A stretch of 64,000 nt of DNA from Dactylonectria macrodidyma. Its lineage: Eukaryota; Ascomycota; Sordariomycetes; Hypocreales; Nectriaceae. The DNA lies in contig JAGMUV010000012.1 of NCBI GenBank assembly GCA_020744425.1, positions 62,001 to 126,000 on the forward strand. Reading direction: 5' to 3'. Positions within the stretch are counted from its first letter, which is position 1. Each line of letters begins with the position of its first letter. The position numbers and the translations under genes were made by a program. Positions 42,716-53,088 of the stretch are shown in pieces. The notes below the pieces were generated by a model. It ran no database searches, was not told where the DNA came from, and saw nothing but the letters and a program-made list of their open reading frames with translations.

Positions 42716-43362
42716 GTTTTGTAGAAGTGAAAATAGAGGATGAAGTTGGAATAGCGATGAAAAGCGGATTGATGTTCCTTTAAATACCGCCGTCCTCTCT
42801 GCCAGTCCGACTTGCCTGCTGAAAAGGCCCGCTTCAATGCGAGCTTGTCGAAACCAGCAACTGGAAGCTTGAGGCGATCATTGGACAGGGAGATGCATCC
42901 TAGTCAGCGAAGCCTAGCCATGGTTGTTGCTTGGGAACCACGTCATGCCATCCACTATTCTGAACCCGGTTGACAGCGCATGGTCCACTCCTTGAAGCAC
43001 CATTGTTGGCTCTGAGGGAGGGGGGGCTGGGGCTGAGCCGTGCTGGAGATCAGCGCTCCCATACCACCCACTCACCTTTGTCTTGGGAGGAGGTGGCGAT
43101 GTACGTTAGGCTCCTCCCATCGTCCGAGGTGTAAATTTGATTAAGCAATTCTTACCACGTCGGAGAATCTGAACAGTGAAGGAAGAGCCGGGCAGTCACC
43201 GCTGAAGTACAGCCTACCCTGTCAGGGGTTGGCTCGATCGATACGTGTAACTAACAGCGCTAGGTTGGGGGAGCTAGGAGGAGGGAACAATAGCCAAAGG
43301 AGATGAACAATCTTGGAGTAAAGAGGCATGGACAAATAATAAAAATAGTTTCTGATTTCGCG
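42716..43362. other. Intergenic region
   Basis: It holds the leader of the gene at 40788-42715 and the 3' flank of the RING gene. No ORF or repeat is worth calling. Confidence 0.4.
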
Positions 43363-44260
43363 CTAGTCTATCACTATTATGTCCTCGGCTGCAGCCGTCC
43401 CTAGGATTCGCTTCGTTCTTTTCCGTTGTGATAAGCTCCTTCGACGGTTATGTGTGGAAAACTTGGTATTGGTAGAGTTCCTTTCTACCCTAGTTAAAGA
43501 TGTCATGCTTGATGAGTCATCATCATCAACCAGGGTGAGATCAATGAATACTTGGTTCCCTATGATTATCGTAGGCGCTCTGTGTAATTGACCAGGAAGA
43601 GTCGAGGCAGATTTGTATGTAAGGAGCTCAGGAGATTTTGCTGTGCTTCTATCTGGGTGGCTCTGATCTGGACTGAGGACGTGAGGCGCAATCTCGTGAT
43701 CACAACAACTTCCTCCATGAGTTTGCCCCTGCTGGACGGGACGAGGGGTATCCGATGAAACCTGCTGATCGATATCGCCATCGCTGACGGCAGCTTGACT
43801 GATACCCAATAAGGCAGCTGCTCCTAGGATAAATAGTTTATCATCAGAGGAGGCTTCATGTTTCTTTGTTAAGATCGGAGGCCCCTTTTTACAAAGAGGA
43901 CAATGTGCAGGGGCCCCATGCGTCTCTCGGTAAGTCTTACGACACTCAACCCAGCACGTCGCACAAGAACCATGGCCTTAATTATGTCAGCTCCTTGTGG
44001 CAAATGCTTTTTGCTCGCCTTACCACAATCAAAAAAGATGATATCCCCAGTGTCCCAGCATATCATGCACTTATTCCAGTAATACTGTCGTATCATGGAT
44101 CCGATGTACTTCTTACAATACAACTTCAGACTAGTTAGCTGAAACGTTATACAAGAGGACATTCCTAGCTTACAAGTTTCGAGTTTGGGAAGCGCCATTG
44201 TGGCATATCAGGCTGAAGACGGTGAAAACAAGCCGTACAGTAGGCGTCATGACGGGACAT
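43363..44260 (-). CDS. RING-finger (C3HC4) protein, three exons
   Basis: Exons 44260-44174, 44138-44024 and 43976-43363 join in phase to 271 residues. Splicing is needed to assemble the RING: Cys53, Cys56, Cys67, His69, Cys72, Cys75, Cys93 and Cys96, giving C-x2-C-x10-C-x-H-x2-C-x2-C-x17-C-x2-C, with CPLCKK at the end. This is a textbook RING-HC, so E3 ubiquitin-ligase activity is likely. An extra Cys pair (Cys8, Cys11) lies upstream. After the RING there is a short hydrophobic helix (KLFILGAAALLGI) and a disordered tail with Asp-rich and Arg/Lys-rich clusters (VDDDDSSS, RRRSLSQRKRTKR). Substrate unknown. Introns are 35 and 47 nt; the first is short, but the donor and CAG acceptor are good. 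Confidence 0.8.
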
Positions 44261-44679
44261 GATCGATGGGATGATGCAAATGTGGGAGGGAAATGGTAGT
44301 AAGCAGGAACAGCTGTCGACGGAATGGGTTCTTATACTTAGTTGAATGAGATTGGGCCGGGTCCGGGTAAATTGTCTACCGATCACAGACTTTCAGCAAA
44401 TAGTGGATAGGGATTAATAATGGCAAAGGAATAGAAGCTCAGAGTGACACCCCTGTTGTTAACCTGTCCAATAAGATGGCGAACCTGGACTCAGATAATA
44501 AACTGCGTTACCCCGGCTAGTGGTCAGCCCAGTCCAAGCTACTAATCCGCCGCCGATCCAGTTCCGTCTCGCACACACCAATAGGGTGCAGTTTCACCAA
44601 CCCATGACAAGTGGATCTTTAGATTGAACAATGCTAGGTATGTAACCGCCATTCAGTTACATGGATATTCCATCTCCCT
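44261..44679. other. Intergenic, RING gene promoter side
   Basis: No gene. It contains the 5' flank of the RING gene. An in-frame Met upstream at 44386 could extend its N-terminus by 42 residues but looks less natural than 44260. Confidence 0.4.
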
Positions 44680-44865
44680 GCTCTTAGTCAAAGAGATGAT
44701 TTTGCAATAGTCAAAAACAGGTCTTTACTTTTGAGAGCCCTGCCCTTAGTCAAATCAGATCCTTCCCTTAGTCAAAACGGATCCCTGCCCTTAGTCAAAA
44801 CAGATCCTTGTCCTTAGTAAAAAAAGCGTTCTGCGCTTTTAGTCAAACACGTCCTTACTTGAACG
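44680..44865. repeat. Short TTAGTCAAA array
   Basis: Six to seven imperfect units of CCCTTAGTCAAAACGGATC type, irregularly spaced. The same core forms the large minisatellite at 3.9-4.5 kb and short arrays at 23.3 and 25.3 kb. Confidence 0.7.
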
Positions 44866-45103
44866 AGACCCCTGCGCTGCGTCGCTTTCATCACTGCTAA
44901 TAAATGGATCTCTGAGGATAGGAAGTCAAATAGAGGCCGGATCTGTTAAAACGGATTCTTGCTCTCTTTTGGAATCCCATTCTTTACCGCCACAACAAAC
45001 GTTACAGCACTTCGTCGGCGATTGTTATTGCTGTCAAGTTATATAAGAATCAAGACACCATCATCAGGACATTGTCTATCGCTCTTTCAGTAGATAGCGA
45101 TTT

Positions 45104-45543
45104 CGAAAAGAGGCAGCTCTTTGAGGTGCCTTGGCTTCCGAGAGCCTAAAATAATACTGGCCAATGCACTCTTCGTCGCAGCGTTTAGAGGCCTGGAAAA
45201 AGTATTCGAATTCATCCTCGAGAGGGACCTCATACCTATTGACGCGGACTCGTCCGGTCAAACCCCGCTCTATGCAGCGCTGAGATCGGGTCATGGCGTT
45301 GTGGCAACATTGCTGATTGAGAACGGGGCCTCACTTTACTGGTTGTTAACTACTGCCCTCTGCGAGGCCGCCCGTGCTAATCTCAATGATGTGGTGAGAT
45401 TCTTAAAAGAGAAAAAAATGGGAATAAATGAGATTTTGTGGGAAACAACCCCACTAACAGCCGCTATAACCACGCGAGAATCAAAACTAGAGACGATATC
45501 TCTCTTAATCGACTTAGGGATGGGGTTGTGTCAACGAATATAG
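45104..45543 (+). pseudogene. Ankyrin-repeat gene fragment
   Basis: The open frame ends at 45543 and carries ankyrin repeats: ANALFVAAFRGLEKVFEFIL, SSGQTPLYAALRSGHGVVAT with LLIENGA, TALCEAARANLNDVVRFL and TPLTAAITTRE. There is no F-box or start region, and the frame stops mid-repeat after about 140 codons. The 5' 100 bp match the scrap at 25.74 kb. A full ankyrin gene would be longer, so this is a 5'- and 3'-truncated copy, or at best a very short ankyrin protein from the Met at 45121. Confidence 0.6.
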
Positions 45544-45664
45544 ACAGGACAGAAGAGATGACTATTAGTAAACTTAGAATATTTCAACCAGTTCTTTATT
45601 TACATTAATAGTTATGAAGCTAAACACAGATCATATCATCCGAAAAGATGATTTTTAGAACAGC

Positions 45665-46090
45665 TTAGGGACGATAATAGTATAGCTTCCGTCGCTGTTT
45701 ATCATCCTCCATAGCGAGTCTTGCTCTTCGAGCCTCGACCTGAATTTCCTCGTCGCCTTTCTGTTGGATGCACAGGTCGCGAGCCGGGAGGCCAATAAAC
45801 TTGCCCATTTCGCAGCGCTTCTCCTCGCGCGACATATTATGTCTCCATGTGATTTTGCACGGGTATAAGTCAGTATACCGATTTAGGGTTTTTTGGTGAT
45901 AGAATTTTGCGAGAGACTCGAGTTGCTCGTCTGTCAAAAGCCAGAAACTCAGCACTGTCTGTGGGAATGCGGGGTGGACGAGGCCTTGATCTAACTCAAC
46001 AAAGGGAAACAAACGTCGCGCCATCTGCTCGAGTTTGCTTGCCAGATCGGGGTTCTTAGTTAGCTGAATATGGTTTGCGATTTGCGCCAT
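45665..46090 (-). CDS. Conserved-looking hypothetical protein, 141 residues
   Basis: A single-exon ORF with natural start and stop. It contains RRLFPFVELDQGLVHPAFPQ and FWLLTDEQLESLAKFYHQ, then RYTDLYPCKITWR, and a charged C-terminal helix (EIQVEARRARLAMEDDKQRR). I have the impression of a small family repeated in Eurotiales-type genomes, but can give no name or function. It is mostly helical, with no signal peptide or membrane segment. Confidence 0.6.
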   Translation of the reverse strand: MAQIANHIQLTKNPDLASKLEQMARRLFPFVELDQGLVHPAFPQTVLSFWLLTDEQLESLAKFYHQKTLNRYTDLYPCKITWRHNMSREEKRCEMGKFIGLPARDLCIQQKGDEEIQVEARRARLAMEDDKQRRKLYYYRP

Positions 46091-46507
46091 CTGACAGTTT
46101 AATTAGATAGTGGCTGATGGGTTGATGTGCCTGCTTTAAATACACATTTGGCTATTGCGTAACTTACCTGACATCGAGGAGCTCAGGTCGCGCAAACAGA
46201 CCCATGCCCACTATTGACCGACTATAGCTCGGAGAGATACAGTAGACATAGCGCCTTCCCCAACCCTATTGAGTCGTTATTAGGATATGCGTTATACTGT
46301 ATAATAGCCTAACCCTTCTTATTACGTCATTATCCTAAAAGAGGGGGCCGATTGCTATTGTGTCCAAATCAGGCTTTGCACCCAAGCTCTCCAGATGATG
46401 CCTTCGGCATCAGTAATGATATCCTTCTGATCAACGGCGCCGATCGCGATGGATTTTTCCCCTTTGAAGGCAAGCCGTCGGCCTCTGTCTCGCTGATAGT
46501 ATCAAAA
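46091..46507. other. Intergenic, possible decayed exon
   Basis: A minus-strand frame from about 46475 to 46359 reads FKGEKSIAIGAVDQKD and ends at a natural-looking stop. It could be a terminal exon of the minus-strand frame at 46508-46873, but I could not join the two with consistent phase. Confidence 0.25.
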
Positions 46508-46873
46508 CTAAAATGGAGCCATATGCGGTATCCCGAAATTTCCGATACCTAAGGCGTCGCGGTTCTGAGGTTTCGCCATTAGATCCGACAAAGAGGGGCC
46601 AGAGAAGGTGAACTCTCCAAAATCCCATCCTAGGAGGCCGCCACGCCCAACCCTAACAAAGTTTCCGTAGCCATAATTCACCAATTGGATGCATTGGTTT
46701 GTAGATGGTTGTGTCCAGTCCATAGGCCAGCATTCATTCACAAAGATCAAAGACGAGAAAAGCGGGGCACAAGACGGGTCGAGAATCGAGGTGCAGTGTG
46801 ACAACTTTTGGACTAATCGTAGCCTGGGATGACGGCGTGTTGCTAGAGGCATACATACAATATTCCTTTTCAA
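46508..46873 (-). CDS. Hypothetical protein fragment
   Basis: The frame contains NYGYGNFVRVGRGGLLGWDF and FTFSGPSLSDLMAKP, which looks like folded protein rather than noise. A possible intron (GTATGT...ATTAG, 46 nt, near 46840-46795) would connect it to an upstream helix (AEWATILMRQQRLEKEY), but that exon has no ATG and overlaps the start of the opposite-strand gene. No family is recognised. It may be a decayed gene. Confidence 0.3.
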   Translation of the reverse strand: MKRNIVCMPLATRRHPRLRLVQKLSHCTSILDPSCAPLFSSLIFVNECWPMDWTQPSTNQCIQLVNYGYGNFVRVGRGGLLGWDFGEFTFSGPSLSDLMAKPQNRDALGIGNFGIPHMAPF

Positions 46874-46877
46874 GTCT

Positions 46878-48224
46878 TTGTTGACGCATCAAGATCGTCG
46901 CCCATTCCGCATAGATAGAACCCCGGCTGAATTTTCCCAGCAACCCCAACTTGTCTCATCTCCTGTGACACAGATTGGAGATGATGCTGAAAGAGAAGCA
47001 GCACACACGGATGGGCTTACAACAAGGGGTGCCAGAGGGTGGGATGGATCTCGATTAGGGGTTGAAAATCTCCAACGGCCATCACCAACGTCACCAACCC
47101 AATATCAACCAGTCGCAGAACCACCACGACGAAGTGCAAGTTCAAGTCTTAATCGGGGCACGGAGGATGACTGCCAAAGGCCACTGAACTGTGACACGGA
47201 CAGGTCAGCCTACAGCGACCATCGAAACGATCACATTGATGTACGGCAGAGCCCACGCACCCATCAGCGTGTCTTCGGGGTTCAAGGCGATGGCCACTCA
47301 AGACACTTGAGCCCATCACCATCACACAGCCAGCGACTTCCCGTGGAGATGAGCGAAGACCCAATGCGCAACACAAGCCTTATCTCCGGAACAGACGTAG
47401 CCACGTCGCAAGTCTTTTCGCCTTCTCACTTAAGCCAACTATCCCACGGCACTCGAGATGTGCCACAGCATCCACATGTACCCGGTCATGTCTCGTCGCA
47501 CTCACCCACAACGCACTCACCCACAACGCACTCAGTGCCCACCACAACAGCCATTGGAAGTCGCATCGCAGAACCCCCTGCTTCAAATCCCCGATCAGGA
47601 TCTCAGAGCCATGTTCCCAACCAAGAACCCTCAGCCAGTCCACAACATGATCGGCAGTTGGAGCTTAGACCAACCCACCAGCCCAAGTTGCCATCGCCAG
47701 AGCCAAGAGAGGAGGCGAAGGCGAATGGTGGTGGCCTTGGCTCCGCACGGCAACCTTCAACGCAAGACCTGTCGCCTGTTCAACCACGCGGTCTACCAAT
47801 TTCTGGCGCAATCCCCCCGCCACCCCCGCCTCAAACAGCGCCAGACCCAACAGTTATTCAGAGACATGAAACCAGAGGATCTTCTTCAGAGCCCTGGAAA
47901 GAACACGGCCGGGTAACTACAGAGTTTCAAGAGCGCAATCATCCCGAATTCTTGGAGTGCCAGGACTCGCTTCAAGGACAGCAAGCCAGCGCAGTGGGCT
48001 CACCTCCGCTAGTTCACCAGCAACTATACCAGCCTGAACATCCTGAAGGCACAGGCTATCTTGATCAACTTGTTGATCCAAACGAGCCGTATAACGCTAA
48101 TCAGGAGCCCAGTCAAGCTACTGACGTCGACTGGGATTTATTGAGATGGGATTCAGATACGCATCTACAAGATGTCAGTACAGATGATCTATTGTCCTTT
48201 GTCGGGCTGGATTGGGTCTCATAA
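46878..48224 (+). CDS. Low-complexity Ser/Pro/Gln/His-rich protein, probable 3' exon
   Basis: A 448-codon frame with no early ATG in frame, open back to about 46831, so it is probably the last exon of a spliced gene whose 5' part I cannot find. Almost all of it is low-complexity Ser/Pro/His/Gln, with a short tandem HSPTT repeat at about 47500-47535 and a PPPPPP run. The final 40 residues are acidic with hydrophobic pairs (DVDWDLLRWDSDTHL, DDLLSFVGLDW), which resembles a transcription-activation domain. A DNA-binding domain would be expected in missing upstream exons. Confidence 0.42.
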   Translation: MLTHQDRRPFRIDRTPAEFSQQPQLVSSPVTQIGDDAEREAAHTDGLTTRGARGWDGSRLGVENLQRPSPTSPTQYQPVAEPPRRSASSSLNRGTEDDCQRPLNCDTDRSAYSDHRNDHIDVRQSPRTHQRVFGVQGDGHSRHLSPSPSHSQRLPVEMSEDPMRNTSLISGTDVATSQVFSPSHLSQLSHGTRDVPQHPHVPGHVSSHSPTTHSPTTHSVPTTTAIGSRIAEPPASNPRSGSQSHVPNQEPSASPQHDRQLELRPTHQPKLPSPEPREEAKANGGGLGSARQPSTQDLSPVQPRGLPISGAIPPPPPPQTAPDPTVIQRHETRGSSSEPWKEHGRVTTEFQERNHPEFLECQDSLQGQQASAVGSPPLVHQQLYQPEHPEGTGYLDQLVDPNEPYNANQEPSQATDVDWDLLRWDSDTHLQDVSTDDLLSFVGLDWVS

Positions 48225-48320
48225 TGTGACATCACTGCTACGTAAATCTGCCCCTCTAGTCATTCCGTTACTCATTTATTAAAGAGATTCTGCCTTGCTT
48301 CTATAACCTATTCACCTCCG

Positions 48321-48875
48321 CTATTGCCTGCATTTTACACCTAGAAGAAAAAATCTGATTGGTATCCCCCCAGGCACAATGATGCGAACATTTGTCTCGA
48401 GCATAAATGCAAACGCACAAGACACCTCCCACATAAAATGTTCTGCTGCGCCTGTGTCCTTATTGTGTATGACAACCTTGGCCCCTGGCAGTAGTGAGAA
48501 TGGCCGAGCGATGTAGATGTCCCTTTGGTTCTCCGGGGTAACTAATGCCCCCTCGTAAAGTACATAGTCTCTCCCCTCCCAGTTTTTAGGTAGGTCCTCC
48601 TTCCCAGGCCAGTCCTTAATGTATGGTCCCTTATTAGTTAGCTGGTTAATAATATGTGATTAAAACGGACGATGCCTTACCAGTTCCATTATAATCTTGC
48701 GCGCAGCATTTTGCTTTTCAGAATTCCACGGAAGTTCTGCTAAGTTGATATCAGAGCGAGGGACCTTCTTAGGCTCGTCTTTGTTAGAAGACGGCTCGAG
48801 GGTGTGAAGGGTATCTTGCAGCTCTTGGGACAACGGGAAGCGGCAAAATCCGTCGTGCCAATCAGGCTTGGACAT
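48321..48875 (-). CDS. Hypothetical protein, two exons, 167 residues
   Basis: Exon 1 (48875-48681, 65 codons) and exon 2 (48629-48321, 103 codons) join by a 51 nt GTAAGG...TAAG intron in phase 0. Blocks include PDWHDGFCRFPLSQELQDT, GPYIKDWPGKEDLPKNWEG and IARPFSLLPGAKVVIHN, then HFMWEVSCAFAFMLETNVRI. It looks like a compact folded domain with a hydrophobic C-terminal part. No family is recognised. Confidence 0.5.
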
Positions 48876-49194
48876 GGCGACGAGACAGATTTTAGGATCT
48901 ATTAGGTAGGGGGCGTTGTACTTATAGTCATCGAGGGTTAGCGTAACGCGATGTCATTTCATGATAACATGTCAGCTGATTGGAATCAACGTGCAACAGC
49001 TTGATGCCTAAGTGACGAGATGAGCACCGAGGCTAGAATGCGGGGTTTATTGGTCAATGCGCATCCGGAATATCAAAAATCCATATTTACGGATGAATTG
49101 CGCACCGACATATGCCTAGCTACCCTAGATCCGTTATTCTTCCATCGTGAACTTTTACACTGAATAGTGGTTTGCCAGGCATATAGTGTGGCAT

Positions 49195-49378
49195 TCATGT
49201 CAATGAGCCTATTCAAAGAATATTTAGTGACATGTAATGTCTTACTATGATGTCACTTACCCGAAGTTCCAGGCACGGGCTCCGTTTGCTCTCCTGTGAT
49301 CAAACTGTCCGTCGAAACGTCCGGAATGTCTAGCGGCGGTGGGGGCGCTGGTGGTGGCGAGGTTTCTTTTTCAGGCAT
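49195..49378 (-). CDS. Possible Pro-rich microprotein, two exons
   Basis: The ATG at 49378 opens PEKETSPPPAPPPPLDIPD. A GTAAGT donor at 49260 and a TGAATAG acceptor join in phase to a five-residue end, giving 43 residues. The splice signals are very good for such a small frame. It resembles the small plus-strand frame at 52167 in size, hydrophilic composition and MP(E/D) start. Alternatively it is the first exon of a longer gene. Confidence 0.32.
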
Positions 49379-49819
49379 CGCAAGGGAAGTCGTGTGAATG
49401 ATAAACAAGGAATACCGATGGTCAACTTGGGCCGTGGCAACAATTCGAGCTGGCAGCCCCAGTGGTATTGGTCAAGTGTGACAGGACGCTCAAGAATAGC
49501 AAGATAGAATAAAAGTGCCACTTGAGAAGGTCAGATCACGACAAGCTTGAACCAAGTTGCGAGAAAGACAAACAAGATTGGAATACTACTGGACCGGAGT
49601 TCAAACTGGTGAATTTAGGATCTTCTCTTCAATTTGGACGGGCCACAAAGCCTCTTATAGCCGATGAGAGCTCAAGTGGCCTCTGGCTTTGGGCAAACCC
49701 GATGTATCTCAGGGGCTCTCAAGAAGCAGCCTAAGTCACAGACAACCCAGCTATGTGCAGGTGCGATGAAACGGCAAGGACCGATCGGTTGCAGGATGAA
49801 CAACACGACAACGCCAGCC

Positions 49820-52780
49820 GGGCCACCATATGTGGCCCCCCTCTTGTTCTGTTCTAGTCTACCTGCGGTGTGGCTGCGTGTCGTCAGCCCGGTTTGCATC
49901 ATAGGCTGAGGATAAGCTAACCAGCTTTTTAGATTCAACTCAATGTCCTCCATCCTTAACCACAGACGCGGACTGTTTGCTCAGCCTGGAATTTCAGTTC
50001 GTGTATGCAAGTGATCGGAGGCGTCCTCACGGCAAGCGTCTGGGCTACAGGGCGGTGTTGGCCAAATGTAACATGCACTTTCCCTAAGTATATCAGCCCG
50101 GTCAGCAAAGTTGTCGCATGCGTCTGTCCAATTTGGACATAGATTCCGTTCCTCAACCCCTACCGCACGCTATCGACAGCTCATGCATTAGCCACTGATC
50201 GATGAGCTGTGATGATCTACAGTCAGAGCCGACCATGTATGGGTAACCAAACTCGAACAACGGACCACTATCCCGGTGAGGTTGTTGGTCGACACTCGCC
50301 CTTGGCCGCCCCCCGCAGTACGAATTGGTCTCATTGAGGTCGACTCTGTAGGTCTGCGTTGGCCCTGGCCTTCATAATGGTAAGGCAATCTATACTTCAT
50401 GTCACGCCAAGTTCTCTCTTGTCGTTGGTTCATCGCCATTCACCGACGGTATGTGGTTCCTGCACGTCTCTCCAATTGGGACATAGATTCCATTTCCCAA
50501 CCCCTACCACACGCTATCGACAGCTCATGCATTAATCATTGGTCAATGGGTTGTGATGATCTGCAGTCAGAGTCGGCCGTATATAGGTAACCACACTCGA
50601 ACAACGGACCCCTGGTGAGGTTGTTGGTCGACATCTCACCCTTGGCCGCCTCCCGCAGTACGAATTAGTCTCATTGAGGTCGATCCTGTAGGTCTGCATT
50701 AAGACCCCCACCGTGGGAAACCAAGAGACAACCACTACGAGAGACCAAGATGAGACGGGCCACTTCTTCCGCCAACACATCAAGCAACCCTGCAATAGCA
50801 TGATGCAACTACGATGAGAACCGATCAATCAACGATCCCACAATATCAACTCACAGGCCATCATATGCGGCCTCTCTCCTCTTTCTGTTCTAGCCTGTTT
50901 GAGGTGTGGTTGCGTGTCATTCTCAGCCAGGTCTCCATTACAGGCCATGGCGATGCGAGGCGGACTTGACCACTGCAGAAAACGGAGTAAGCGCCATGTA
51001 AAGGGGGCTAAGTTAATACAGATTGTAGCAAAGCTATTGTTTAGTATGATATTGCGCGAGCGTCAAAATGGGGGCTGAAGATACATGTCTCGTCTCTGCC
51101 ATGCTATCAACCCGGACGCCATGGACACGTCAGGGAACCTGTTCTTGTTGTCTCCCCTTTGTCGACCGTAAGAACTTCTCAGCCTAGTTACATGCGAGTT
51201 GGTGTCTAGCTCGTTCACGCTGCGTTGACCTGCAGCAACTGTTCAACGCGACTGGATCGGTCACTCTAATCCCACCAGGAGTAGGCCATGATGACCCAGC
51301 ATTCGGCCACACAGAAGCCTTCAATGCAGCCGAGTTCTTGAATGTGCCACACTCCGCCCTCCGTGAGAGTTCGTTTATCCAAGTGATCGGAGGCGTCCCC
51401 ACGGCAAGTCGTCAGGACTACAGGGGCGGTGTTGGCCAAGTATAACATGCACTTTCCCTGAGAATATCAGCCCGGTTAGCAAAGTGGTCGCATAGGCCTC
51501 TCCAATTGGGACATAGATTCCATTTCCCAACCCCTACCGCACGCTATCGACAGCTCATGCACTAGCCATTGATCAATGAGCCGCGATGATCTACGGTCAG
51601 AGTCGACTGTGTATAGGTGACCACACTCGAACAACGGACCTGGTGAGCTTGTTGGTCGAACTCTGCAAGCCACCGGAACGACAGTTATGCAACCAGACCG
51701 GGACCCACCAGTTCTCTTTCGAACCGAGACCCTCTATCCACATCCACCCACACTTCTGCCAGGCATGGTTGCCATGCAGGCTCATCATGAAATCCGCCAG
51801 ATGTCCCGTCCGTAGGCTAGGCTATGCTGGCCGGAGAAGTGGTCGCATGAACCTAGGGCTACTCCGTCGCCGGGCGTGTCCCACACCCTCCTCCTGGTTG
51901 CGAGACAACAACCCCAGGATCTACTTTTGTGCTAGTCAATCATCCTAACAGGGTAGCCTCACCAGCGCCATGGTTGCTTATGTGGTATTCAGCGCAACCG
52001 ACCAACAAGACAGCAGCCCGGTAGGTGTATACGACAACGGATCAACTGCAGTATTTACTGCATCTCCCTCTTCTTTATCCTTATTGACAATTAGAAACCA
52101 ACATCACCAAAAAGGTAATAATTGTAGTCTGAAGCTTTTACCAAGTCTGACTTCTTCACTTTAGCTATGCCTGACGAGTTCAAGCCAGCCGGTGGTCAGC
52201 CGAACGATCAAACTCCAACCACCTCCTCAAACGATCAGAACACCCAATATCAAGCAACTGACGTGATGGAGAAAAAGTCTGAAAAGGGGAAGGAGGGCTC
52301 TGAGGGAAGGACATCGAAGTAGCTATTGAGTGTATTTACAATACGGATCTATTCCATCGTTCATTCTCTTATTTACAAACCATTGAAGTCGGGGAATTGG
52401 TAGGCCCGATAGCGTTGACCGTGATTTTGGTTTACCTTTAACAGCCAGATGAGTTTGTTACATACTGATTGAGGATCCTGGTGAGGTTGTTGGCCGATAG
52501 CTCACCCTTGGCCGCCCCCCGCAGGACGAATTGGTCTCATTGAGGTCGACTCTGTAGGTCTGCGTTGACCCTGGCCTTCATTATCGTAAGGCAAGCTATA
52601 CTCCGCGTCACGCCAAGTTCTCTCTTGTCGTTGGTTCTTCGCCATTCACCGATGGTATGTGGTTCAACCGGCCGCAACTATGCAAGCCACCAGAACTACA
52701 GTCATGCAACCAGACCGGGGCTCACCGGTTCTCTTTAGAGCCGAGACCTTCTATCCACACCATGCACACCCATGGTCTAC
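49820..52780. repeat. Mosaic of duplicated repeat blocks
   Basis: No gene is supported between about 49.4 and 52.1 kb. Several blocks occur two or three times, mostly in direct orientation: 50100-50270, 50460-50615 and 51495-51645; 50272-50470, 50612-50705 and 52480-52690; 50000-50105 and 51380-51490; 51660-51760 and 52672-52780; 49824-49908 and 50855-50945. Copies differ by scattered substitutions and breaks. This looks like repeated insertion and unequal exchange of one or two LTR- or MITE-type sequences. I could not define ends or an internal coding region. Confidence 0.7.
52167..52322 (+). CDS. Possible hydrophilic microprotein, 51 residues
   Basis: The ATG follows a pyrimidine-rich leader with an AG (TTCACTTTAGCT). 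The peptide is Asn/Gln/Thr/Pro-rich and then Lys/Glu/Gly-rich (MEKKSEKGKEGSEG). It has no domain and is listed because of its protein-like composition and clean start and stop inside repeat DNA. Confidence 0.28.
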   Translation: MPDEFKPAGGQPNDQTPTTSSNDQNTQYQATDVMEKKSEKGKEGSEGRTSK

Positions 52781-52839
52781 TCATTTTCAGCGCACATTTG
52801 TGGGAAGGACTAGTGGGCACTTTGTGTTCCGCCTGCTCC

Positions 52840-53030
52840 AGGATGTGTGGGCTGCCCACGACGTGTGAACTGATGTGTGGACAACCCACATATGTATGTA
52901 CGGCTGATGTGTGGACAGCCCACAACGAATGTGTGGGCTACCCACAGATGTGTGTGACGAATGCGTGGACAGCCCACAGATGTGCGGATGTGTTGGCTAA
53001 CTAATGTGTGGACAACCCACAAATGTATAC
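52840..53030. repeat. Six imperfect palindromes TGTGTGGACAGCCCACA
   Basis: Six copies of a 16-17 bp dyad, TGTGTGG-(AC/GC)-(A/T)-(A/G)CCCACA and variants, at about 52848, 52874, 52906, 52932, 52963 and 53010, spaced 25-47 bp. The spacers are unrelated to one another apart from ATGTG words. The motif resembles the repeated dyads found in LTRs of some fungal Copia elements. It is not a CRISPR array: the spacing is irregular, the repeats are imperfect and the genome is eukaryotic. Confidence 0.7.
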
Positions 53031-53088
53031 CCGGTTGGGTTGAGTGATAAATTACGCCCCCACCTCTCTGGTCACTCAACCCACCGGG
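53028..53088. repeat. Long inverted repeat (hairpin)
   Basis: ACCCGGTTGGGTTGAGTGA is followed after about 22 bases by TCACTCAACCCACCGGGT, a stem of about 18 bp with one mismatch. It directly follows the palindrome series and probably belongs to the same LTR-like element. Confidence 0.75.

Noticed and set aside
52840..53030. CRISPR-like array of short palindromic repeats
   Set aside because: The genome is clearly eukaryotic, the repeats are imperfect and irregularly spaced and no cas-like gene is near. LTR-type dyads explain it better.
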